From: Gulosibacter hominis
Lineage (GTDB): Bacteria; Actinomycetota; Actinomycetes; Actinomycetales; Microbacteriaceae
Reading direction: 5' to 3'
Length of the DNA: 64,000 nt
NCBI RefSeq assembly: GCF_904842695.1
Contig: NZ_CAJGWQ010000002.1
Coordinates: 156,361-220,360, forward strand
The notes under the pieces are model-generated. The model did no database searches, had not been told where the DNA came from, and worked only from the letters and a program-made list of their open reading frames with translations. Every line of letters begins with the position of its first letter. Within the stretch, counting starts at the first letter, position 1. Shown here in pieces: positions 35,347 to 42,114 of this stretch. The position numbers and the translations under genes are program-made.

Positions 35347-35829
35347 ATGATCTATTCACTGCAGGGGCCGGTTCGCCGCATTGTCTATGTGGCGGCCTAC
35401 GAGCTGATCGCGCTCATCCTCACCACCGGCTACATGATGGCCATGGGCCAGGATCTCGGGGCCTCGGCGTTGGCGAGCGCAGTCGTTTCGATCACCGCGG
35501 TGTTCTGGAACTTGGTGTTCAACTGGCTATTTGAACGCTGGGAAGCGCGGCAAACGCGGCGCGGTCGCAGTATCGGCCGGCGCATCCTGCACGCGCTGGG
35601 GTTTGAGGGCGGGCTGGCACTGATGATCGTGCCGTTTTTTGCGCTCTGGTTCGGTATTTCGCTCTGGGAGGCGCTGGTGCTGGAAGCCGGCGTGCTCGTC
35701 TTTTTTCTCATTTATACCTATGTGTTTGCGTGGGTGTTTGACCGGCTTTTTGGTCTACCCGAGTCGGCCCAGCCGCATCCAAACACTGGCTCTGTGCCCT
35801 CGGAAGACCCAACTGAACCCCCACAATGA
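35347..35829 (+). CDS. PACE-family multidrug/biocide efflux transporter
   Basis: A 160-residue four-helix membrane protein with two tandem bacterial-transmembrane-pair halves. Each half shows the family pattern: RRIVYVAAYELIALILTT and VVSITAVFWNLVFNWLFERWE in the first, RILHALGFEGGLALMIVPF and LEAGVLVFFLIYTYVFAWVFD in the second. PACE proteins export chlorhexidine, acriflavine or polyamine-like amines. They are mainly known from proteobacteria, so this copy between pyrH and frr is unusual. A Pro-rich tail of about 20 residues follows. No clear ribosome-binding site was seen. Confidence 0.85.
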   Translation: MIYSLQGPVRRIVYVAAYELIALILTTGYMMAMGQDLGASALASAVVSITAVFWNLVFNWLFERWEARQTRRGRSIGRRILHALGFEGGLALMIVPFFALWFGISLWEALVLEAGVLVFFLIYTYVFAWVFDRLFGLPESAQPHPNTGSVPSEDPTEPPQ

Positions 35830-35889
35830 CTCGCTGAGGCTGTGCTAATGATTAGGATGGCTTCATCCGCTGCAGCGAAAGGAATATCA

Positions 35890-36444
35890 GTGATCTCCGA
35901 CATTCTTGCCGAGACCAAAGACAAGCTTGAAGGTGCTGTCCAGCACGCCCTGGATGAATTCGGCAACATCCGCACCGGCCGCGCCAACCCCGGCCTGTTC
36001 GACAAGATCCCGGTCGACTATTACGGCACCCCGACCCCGATCGGTCAGCTCGCCTCGCTGCAGGTTCCCGAAGCTCGGATGCTCGTTATCACTCCCTATG
36101 ACAAGTCAGTCATCAAGGAGATCGAGAAGGCAATCGTTGCGCAACCGAACCTGGGCGTGAACCCCACCAACGACGGCAATCTGATCCGCGTGGTGATGCC
36201 CGAACTCACCAAGGAGCGTCGCCAGGAGTACGTGAAGCTCGCACGCGACCGTGCTGAGGATGCTCGCATCGCCGCCCGTAACGTGCGTCGCAAGGCAAAG
36301 ACTGATCTCGAGGCACTCGAGGGTGAGATCAGCGACGACGATATTGCTCGCGCCGAAAAAGAACTCGACAAGATCACCAAGCAGTACGTCGACCGGATCG
36401 ACGAGGCACTCAAGGCTAAAGAAGCCGACCTGCTCGAGGTTTAG
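35890..36444 (+). CDS. frr: Ribosome-recycling factor
   Basis: A 184-residue RRF that splits post-termination ribosomes with EF-G. Signatures are FGNIRTGRANPGLFDKIPVDYYG and PELTKERRQEYVKLARDRAE. GTG 35890 is chosen since AAAGGA lies upstream and the protein then begins VISDILAETKDK as in the family; the upstream ATG would add 16 residues. A likely -10 (TAATGA at 35846) would make a short leader of about 32 bases. Confidence 0.96.
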   Translation: MISDILAETKDKLEGAVQHALDEFGNIRTGRANPGLFDKIPVDYYGTPTPIGQLASLQVPEARMLVITPYDKSVIKEIEKAIVAQPNLGVNPTNDGNLIRVVMPELTKERRQEYVKLARDRAEDARIAARNVRRKAKTDLEALEGEISDDDIARAEKELDKITKQYVDRIDEALKAKEADLLEV

Positions 36445-36465
36445 CAGCCAGCCAGGACCGTCTAC

Positions 36466-37401
36466 ATGAGCGCACCCGATATGAACCGCAGCCCGCTAGT
36501 GGGCGAGCGGCAGCGAATCGCTGCTCGGGTGCGCTCATTTAATTCACGCGTCAACGAGCGCAGTGGCCGTGATCTGTTCAAAGCCATTGCGGTGGGGATC
36601 GGGCTGATCGTCATTATGACCGTCAGCCTGGTGTTTGATAAGCGCTGGTTTGTGCTGGTCGGCACCGCGTTTGTGTTGGCGCTGGTGTTGGAGCTCAGCA
36701 CCGCGATGCGCGGGGTGGGACTGTATGTGCCGCGCATCCCGTCGGCTCTGGTGCCCATCGCGGTGGTGCCGCTCAGCTACTTCTACGGCCCCTCCTGGCA
36801 GTGGGCGGGACTGCTGCTGGGGTTGCTGCTGGTGAGTGCCTGGCGGCTGGCCGCCAATTGGTTTGATGCCTCGCTTCGCACTCGGCGGGGGATTGGGCTG
36901 GATATTTCGTCGAGCGCCTTCGTGCAGCTCTACCTCACCTTCCTCGGGTCATTCACCGTACTGCTGGCAGCCCAGCCACGTGGCGAGCTGTGGGTATTGA
37001 CCTTCGGCGCTGTGGTGGTGTGTGTTGATACCGGCGCCTATGTGTTCGGGATGCGATTTGGACGCACGCCGTTGGCTCCCCGCATCAGCCCAAGCAAAAC
37101 CTGGGAAGGCATCATTGGTGGTGGCATCACAGCCATGGTGGCTGCCGTGATCGCCTGCACGTTCATCCTCGATCTGCCGTGGTGGTTCGGTCTCATCATG
37201 GGGCCGATGCTGACCATCACGGCGGTGGCGGGTGATCTCACCGAGTCGATGGTTAAACGCGATCTGGGCATCAAAGACATTTCTGATTGGCTGCCCGGCC
37301 ACGGCGGATTTTTTGACCGTTTTGACTCGATGCTGCCTTCGGGTGCGATGGCATTCGCGCTGTATTTTTGGTCGGCACCGCTGATGCGAGTGGTTGCCTA
37401 G
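36466..37401 (+). CDS. cdsA: Phosphatidate cytidylyltransferase (CDP-diacylglycerol synthase)
   Basis: A 311-residue membrane enzyme that makes CDP-diacylglycerol from CTP and phosphatidate, the precursor of phosphatidylglycerol, cardiolipin and phosphatidylinositol. About 8 helices are seen. The C-terminal signature is complete in SMVKRDLGIKDISDWLPGH and GGFFDRFDSMLPS, and APRISPSKTWEG is also diagnostic. It begins 21 bases after frr, in the usual frr-cdsA order. The N-terminal 35 residues are polar and cytoplasmic. Confidence 0.96.
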   Translation: MSAPDMNRSPLVGERQRIAARVRSFNSRVNERSGRDLFKAIAVGIGLIVIMTVSLVFDKRWFVLVGTAFVLALVLELSTAMRGVGLYVPRIPSALVPIAVVPLSYFYGPSWQWAGLLLGLLLVSAWRLAANWFDASLRTRRGIGLDISSSAFVQLYLTFLGSFTVLLAAQPRGELWVLTFGAVVVCVDTGAYVFGMRFGRTPLAPRISPSKTWEGIIGGGITAMVAAVIACTFILDLPWWFGLIMGPMLTITAVAGDLTESMVKRDLGIKDISDWLPGHGGFFDRFDSMLPSGAMAFALYFWSAPLMRVVA

Positions 37402-37412
37402 TTGAGGAATGG

Positions 37413-37418
37413 CACAAT
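37413..37418 (+). promoter_or_regulatory. Candidate -10 box, leaderless DivIVA-repeat gene
   Basis: CACAAT lies 6 bases before GTG 37425 and no Shine-Dalgarno is present. Confidence 0.45.
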
Positions 37419-37424
37419 AGGACC

Positions 37425-37988
37425 GTGACGAATCAAACTCCGTTTCCCATCGCGCCGCGTGGCGAGCTCGGATACGACTGTGATGAGGTCGATCGGGCGC
37501 TGCGAGTGGCTCGCGAACGTTATGAGAATTTTGACAACGGTTCGGGCGGCAAACGTCTGACCGCGAAGAGTATCCGTCACACGGCTTTCACCATGCGTAA
37601 GCGTGGTTATTCGGCTCCGCATGTGGATGCGGCGCTCGAGCGGCTCGAGGATGCGGTTGCGGTGCGTGAGCGCGAGGAGCGCATCTCACAGCTTGGCCGC
37701 CAGCAATTTGACTCTGAGGTGAAAGAGGCCGCTCGCGCGGTGCTCAAGCGCGTGCAGCGCCAGAAGGGCGAGCGTTTTCGTCGGGTTTCGGTGTTGCAGC
37801 GCGGCTACTCAGTGGATGAGGTCGATGAGTTTTGTGACCAGATCGACCAGTTTTTGCGTGGCAAGCAGTCGATGACGCTGCGCCAGGCGCGCGGTGTGGC
37901 ATTCACCTCAAAGCGTCGCGGCTATGACGAGGGCCAGGTAGATCTGCTGATTGATGCGCTCGTCGACGTGATGCTTGCGATTCGTTAG
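37425..37988 (+). CDS. DivIVA-repeat protein
   Basis: A 187-residue cytoplasmic protein with four DivIVA-type GYxxxxVD motifs: GYDCDEVD, RGYSAPHVD, RGYSVDEVD and RGYDEGQVD near residues 16, 60, 127 and 165. The pattern is an internal duplication: each half holds one motif, then (A)(K/R)xxRxxAFTxxxRGY with a second motif. This fits DivIVA domain-repeat proteins, which are thought to bind curved membranes or polar growth complexes. GTG 37425 is chosen from promoter spacing. Function is inferred from domain only. Confidence 0.85.
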   Translation: MTNQTPFPIAPRGELGYDCDEVDRALRVARERYENFDNGSGGKRLTAKSIRHTAFTMRKRGYSAPHVDAALERLEDAVAVREREERISQLGRQQFDSEVKEAARAVLKRVQRQKGERFRRVSVLQRGYSVDEVDEFCDQIDQFLRGKQSMTLRQARGVAFTSKRRGYDEGQVDLLIDALVDVMLAIR

Positions 37989-38060
37989 CGAGATCTGACC
38001 GGCGTTCGGTGCGGAGCGTATCCACCGGGCTGCATCCTGAGAGTTCCCCGTGGTGGCTAC

Positions 38061-38093
38061 CATTCCGTTGTCATTCCGTGACCTTTCCGTTAC
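38061..38093. repeat. Three direct repeats with 11-base period upstream of a transglycosylase gene
   Basis: CATTCCGTTGT, CATTCCGTGAC and CTTTCCGTTAC follow each other at 38061, 38072 and 38083. On the minus strand this reads GTAACGG and GTCACGG at helical spacing, similar to MtrA-type direct-repeat sites. It lies about 40 bases before the start. Confidence 0.6.
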
Positions 38094-38131
38094 CGTAGAT
38101 AGTGTTGCTCCCAAACGGAAGGTGACCCCAT

Positions 38132-38800
38132 ATGAGCCAGCTGCAGCGTACCGGTGCGACCCGAGCCGCGCGTCCTGCTGCTCTCACTGCGGCCCGCCGC
38201 AATCGTGTCATCGCAGGGTCGATCGGCGCCTGTGTGACCGCCGGTATCGCCCTCACTGCGATCGTCCAGGCGAGCGCTCCGGCTCCTGCCGCTCAGGCAG
38301 TTGAGCTGCCCTCGGTGGCCGATATTTCGGCGGCAAATTCGCAGTCGTACCAGGCGAACCTCGGCGCGGTGGCATCGGTTGAGCGAAAAGAAGCGGTTAC
38401 TACCGAACTTGAGCCCGAGCCCACGCCCGAGCCGGTGCCTGTCAGTTCGGATAGCTCGGCTACTGCGAGCGATGACGCTGGTCAAGAATCGGCCGAGCCG
38501 GCCTACGTTCCCTACAGCGGCGGCGGCTCGAAGAGCGAGTGGATGGCTGCCGCGGGAATTCCTGAAAACGAGTGGGGCGCCGCTGACGCGTTGATTTCAC
38601 GCGAGTCGGGTTGGAACCCAGACGCAATGAACGCATCGAGTGGTGCTTGCGGTCTGGTGCAAGCACTGCCGTGCAGCAAGATCCCGGGCCAATGGAACAA
38701 CCCGGTTGACGCGCTGCGCTGGGGCAATGGCTACGTGAATGCGCGCTACGGCGGCTGGAACGGAGCGCTTGCACACAGCAACGCGAACGGGTGGTACTAG
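38132..38800 (+). CDS. Secreted transglycosylase-like (SLT/Rpf-like) protein
   Basis: A 222-residue exported protein. A signal-anchor covers residues 25-46, followed by a Pro/Glu/Ser linker of about 80 residues and a C-terminal lytic transglycosylase-type domain with ADALISRESGWNP (catalytic Glu), SSGACGLVQALPCSK and NGYVNARYGGWNGALAH. Such proteins trim peptidoglycan at the surface. ATG 38132 follows GGAAGGTGA. A perfect terminator follows. An 11-base direct repeat upstream may be an operator. Confidence 0.9.
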   Translation: MSQLQRTGATRAARPAALTAARRNRVIAGSIGACVTAGIALTAIVQASAPAPAAQAVELPSVADISAANSQSYQANLGAVASVERKEAVTTELEPEPTPEPVPVSSDSSATASDDAGQESAEPAYVPYSGGGSKSEWMAAAGIPENEWGAADALISRESGWNPDAMNASSGACGLVQALPCSKIPGQWNNPVDALRWGNGYVNARYGGWNGALAHSNANGWY

Positions 38801-38823
38801 GCCGTCACGCGAAACTCCTTTGT

Positions 38824-38856
38824 CTCGGGCACAGCAACGCTGTGCCCGAGTTTTTT
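38824..38856 (+). terminator. Rho-independent terminator of the transglycosylase gene
   Basis: A perfect 12-base-pair stem (38824-38835 with 38839-38850), a three-base loop and six T residues. Confidence 0.9.
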
Positions 38857-38884
38857 GTCGGTGCTGTCTCTAATGCGGCCTCAG

Positions 38885-38890
38885 TACACT
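38885..38890 (+). promoter_or_regulatory. Candidate -10 box of the HWH zinc-ribbon gene
   Basis: TACACT lies 7 bases before ATG 38898 with no Shine-Dalgarno. Confidence 0.45.
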
Positions 38891-38897
38891 GGCAGCC

Positions 38898-39217
38898 ATG
38901 TCAGGGCAGCGTAACCGGTCGAGTCGCGGCGGTAGGCGACGGCACAATAAGTGGCAAGTCGAACCCGAACCGCTTGACATTGGTCGGATTCGGGGCGCGA
39001 CCCGGCGCGTCGAGGCACGTCACGGGGCTGAGTGGACGGTGCAGCAAATCCGTTCGGAACGCGCCCAGAAGCCCTATCGCTGCCCCGGGTGCGGCAGAGA
39101 GGTGGGTGTGGGTGTGGCCCATGTGGCGGTGTGGCGCGCCGATAGCGTGCTGGGGGATGAGAATCGGCACTGGCAGATCGGCGACACTGGCACACGCCGT
39201 GCTGGCAGCGCTGGTAG
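38898..39217 (+). pseudogene. Conserved actinobacterial zinc-ribbon protein, probably frameshifted near 39160
   Basis: The first frame gives a basic N-terminus, then YRCPGCGREVGVGVAHVAVW, which matches a small actinobacterial family with two CxxC-type pairs ending in RRHWHTxCW. In this frame the expected end is lost and the frame runs to 39329 into the AI-2E gene. In another frame at 39161-39217 the sequence reads ADRRHWHTPCWQRW and then a stop. Joining the two needs one extra base near 39160, so a one-base deletion or a sequencing error is likely. If repaired the protein has about 106 residues and no longer overlaps the neighbour. Confidence 0.65.
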
Positions 39218-39239
39218 CGACTGCGGGGTTGCGGCTGGG

Positions 39240-40286
39240 CTAGCGCTCGTCCTGTACCGGGATGATGACCTCTTCGATGATGATCATGATGCTGGCCGCG
39301 ACCGGAATGGCGATGAGGGCACCGAGTAGGCCCAGCAGCGTACCTCCAGTGAGCGCAGCAATGACCACAACCGAGCCGGGCACTTTCACCGCTGACGACA
39401 TGATGCGCGGAGAAATCACATAGGCCTCGATCTGCATGTACACGAGGTAGTAGATGGCGCAGATCCACCACACCGGGGTTCCCGGCGGGGCCAACAGCAA
39501 TTGGGCGAGGACGATGAGTGCCGAGGCTGAAATCGTACCCACCATCGGAATGAGTGAACCGACGAACGCCAGCACCGCGAACACCATCGGCATGGCCGCA
39601 TCGATGATGGTGAGGAAAATGAACGACAGCACACCGTTAACCGCGGCGAGACCAATCTGTCCCATCACATATTTGCCCACCGAACCGGTGACCTTTTCAG
39701 TGATTTTGGCGACGGTTGCGCGTTTGGAGCCGGGAGTCAGACGATAGAACGCCCGCTTGAGCGAGTTCATGCTGGTGATGAAGTAGGTCATCAGGATGAA
39801 CACGATCATCGCGCCGAACAGTCCGTTTACGATGCCCACACCCACCTGCAGGACGCCGCCGGTGATCGCGCCAGCATTTTTTTGCAGCCAGGCGGTGGCC
39901 TCGGCAATGATCTTATTGATATCGAGTAGCGGGAAGGTGTTTCGAGCCCAATCGGCAATGTTGGAGTTGATGAGATCGTTCACGATAGCGCCGTAGCGCA
40001 CGCCGATCTCGTTCACCTGCTCGGACACCGAGGGCACGATTGCCCACACCACGAGCGCCACCGCTCCGGCGACGAACACGATTGTGGCCAACATGGCTAC
40101 GGGCCGCGGCCAGCGGCGCCGCTCCAGCCATGAAATCAGCGGCTCGAACCCGAGCGCGAGGAAGAGTGCGGCACCGATATAGGTGAGCACTGTCGACAAC
40201 GAGGTGAGCATGCCGGCGAGGAACATTGCCAGCAGCACACCGATTGCGCCGAAAAATCCGACGCGGACGGGGTTTTCGATCTGCAT
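39240..40286 (-). CDS. AI-2E family transporter
   Basis: A 348-residue membrane protein with about 8 helices. The family stretch is in GQIGLAAVNGVLSFIFLTII, GSLIPMVGTISASALIV and the C-terminal SPRIMSSAVKVPGSVVV and GTLLGLLGALIAIPVAA. AI-2E proteins include the TqsA exporter and sodium/proton antiporters, so the substrate is open. ATG 40286 overlaps the stop of the upstream coiled-coil gene (TAATG), so the two are coupled. Confidence 0.92.
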   Translation of the reverse strand: MQIENPVRVGFFGAIGVLLAMFLAGMLTSLSTVLTYIGAALFLALGFEPLISWLERRRWPRPVAMLATIVFVAGAVALVVWAIVPSVSEQVNEIGVRYGAIVNDLINSNIADWARNTFPLLDINKIIAEATAWLQKNAGAITGGVLQVGVGIVNGLFGAMIVFILMTYFITSMNSLKRAFYRLTPGSKRATVAKITEKVTGSVGKYVMGQIGLAAVNGVLSFIFLTIIDAAMPMVFAVLAFVGSLIPMVGTISASALIVLAQLLLAPPGTPVWWICAIYYLVYMQIEAYVISPRIMSSAVKVPGSVVVIAALTGGTLLGLLGALIAIPVAASIMIIIEEVIIPVQDER

Positions 40287-41887
40287 TATGACTCGTCGGT
40301 TTCGTTAGCTGCAGCGGGTTTTTCAGTCGCTGGCTCCGAAGTTTGGGTGGTCTGCTGCGGGGTGGGGATATTGAGCTGCTGGAAAACCGCGCGCATCTGG
40401 TCGAGGTAACCGATTACCTCGTCGCGTTCATCCTGCAGTTCGCGCAGACGGCGCTCGGCATCGGCGGTTTCGGTGCGGCTACGCTCTTCGAGCTCACGGG
40501 CGCGCTCGCGCGCCTGCCGGTTCGCCTGCTCGAGCAGGGTTGCGGCACGGCGTTCGGCCGATTCGATGGTTTCTTGCGCGCGGGCGCGGGCATCGGCCGA
40601 GATCTTGCTTGAGTCGCGGCGCACCTGTTCGCTGCGCTGATTAAGGTCGGCGAGCTGCTCGGTAGCCTCGTCGATCATGCGTTTGGCCGCAGCCTCGGCA
40701 TTGCGCCCGGCAGCCACCAGCTGCTTTTCGAATTCGTTTCGTTTGGTGGTCAGCTCGACCTCCTGCGCCGAGCGCGCTTCAGCGAGTTCGCGCATGACGG
40801 TTTCGCGCTGCTCACCAAGTTCTGCGTTGAGGCGACTGCGCAGCTCATTCTGCTCGCGCTCGAGCGCGCGGCGCACCTCGTCGGTTTCGAGCTCTGCTTG
40901 GGCGCGCAGATCTGCCACTTCGCGCTCGGCGAGTTCTCGCAGCGCGGTGGTCTCGCGCTCGACCTGCTCACGCAGTGACTGCGCGTCGGTTTCGGCCTCG
41001 CTGCGCAGGCGAGTCAGTTCGGCGTTAAGAGTTTCGCGTGCGGTGCTGGTTTCGCGGTCGAACCGAGTCTTGGCTTCGCCGAGCTCCTGCTCTTGCTGGT
41101 GCCGGCGCTGTGCCAGCTCGTTTTCGAGTTCGGCACGGCGTTCGACCAGCTCGCGCTGCATTGCTTCGCGTGCCTGCTCAACCTCGGCAGTACCGTTGAG
41201 TTTGAACTCTTCGAACCCGCGCTGCTGTTCGGCGAGCTTGGCAAGCGAGTCGGCCAGCTCGGTTTCGTGCTGTTGGCGCTGGCGAGCGATTTCTTCGTTC
41301 GCTACCGCGCGGGCGGCGGCGATTTCACGGTCGGTTGAGTGTCGCCGCTCGCGCAGCTCAGCGGTGATCTGGTTTTTTACCGACTCGATTTCGCTCTCTT
41401 GGTTTTGGCGGGTGAGTTCGGCCTCTTGGGTGGCATTTTCGACGAGCTGGTCGGCAGTTGACTGCGCTTCGGCCTGGATTCGGCGGGCGGAAGCGTCAGC
41501 TTCATTGGTCACGCGCTCGGAATAGTCGTTGGCGTCTTCCTGTACCTTGAGCGCATTTTGGCGGGCCTCGCTCAGGATGCGGTCGGCTTCGCGGTTCGCG
41601 TCGGCAATCAGCCGGGCCGCCTGTTCTTCCGCAGTGGCGAGGGTGCCGGCAAGGCGGGTGCCAAGCCCGGCATAGGTTGGGGCATCGCTTTCTTTCAGGG
41701 CCCGCTGCAGCTCGTCCGCACGGCTGGTGAGCTGCTCGAGCTCGTTGTTGCGCTCTTCTAGTGTGCGGGAGGTTTGTTGTGACTGCTGTTCGAGCTGCTG
41801 GATGCGCTGCTGTAGCTGCGCGATTGCCTCATCTACCTCTTCACGGCTGTACCCGCGCATAGCCATGGTGAAATTGAAGCCATTCAC
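40286..41887 (-). CDS. Long coiled-coil protein with an N-terminal DivIVA-like motif (Scy/FilP-like)
   Basis: A 533-residue cytoplasmic protein. The N-terminus has MRGYSREEVDEAIAQLQ, a DivIVA-type motif, and residues 20-500 are almost continuous heptad-like Glu/Gln/Arg/Ala coiled coil, followed by a Pro/Thr/Glu tail. This resembles Streptomyces Scy/FilP cytoskeletal scaffolds that organise polar growth, an inference from architecture. GTG 41887 is preferred because GGGAGG lies 10 bases upstream; TTG 41896 would sit one base from it. Coupled to the AI-2E gene downstream. Confidence 0.82.
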   Translation of the reverse strand: MNGFNFTMAMRGYSREEVDEAIAQLQQRIQQLEQQSQQTSRTLEERNNELEQLTSRADELQRALKESDAPTYAGLGTRLAGTLATAEEQAARLIADANREADRILSEARQNALKVQEDANDYSERVTNEADASARRIQAEAQSTADQLVENATQEAELTRQNQESEIESVKNQITAELRERRHSTDREIAAARAVANEEIARQRQQHETELADSLAKLAEQQRGFEEFKLNGTAEVEQAREAMQRELVERRAELENELAQRRHQQEQELGEAKTRFDRETSTARETLNAELTRLRSEAETDAQSLREQVERETTALRELAEREVADLRAQAELETDEVRRALEREQNELRSRLNAELGEQRETVMRELAEARSAQEVELTTKRNEFEKQLVAAGRNAEAAAKRMIDEATEQLADLNQRSEQVRRDSSKISADARARAQETIESAERRAATLLEQANRQARERARELEERSRTETADAERRLRELQDERDEVIGYLDQMRAVFQQLNIPTPQQTTQTSEPATEKPAAANETDES

Positions 41888-42114
41888 TCGAATCAAACCT
41901 CCCGGTCACGTTGTCGACGCCCTGCGTCCACGCTCTGGCAAAAGCCTAGTGCGACCTTCCGACGAAGTTTGGATGCGCGCGCAGAATTGATCGCCTCCGG
42001 TGATATTGACTGCCCGCCCAGGTGGAAACAGGGCGCTGGTCTAAAATTGAGCATCCGTTCGGTAATCAAAAGCTGGGGCTCACTGCCGAATCGGACGGAT
42101 ACGGAGGAGAACTG
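41888..42114. other. Divergent intergenic region
   Basis: The 227-base gap separates the coiled-coil gene from the multi-segment membrane protein gene. No RNA gene or clear palindrome was seen; AGGAG at 42104-42108 serves the rightward gene. Confidence 0.5.

Noticed and set aside
39218..39329. Extended C-terminus of the zinc-ribbon gene with an Asp-rich end
   Set aside because: It is the antisense of the AI-2E gene and lies beyond a likely frameshift, so it is not a real domain.
40677..41525. Ser/Arg-rich plus-strand frame opposite the coiled-coil gene
   Set aside because: It is the mirror of GAG/CGC-rich coiled-coil coding sequence and has no homology signature.
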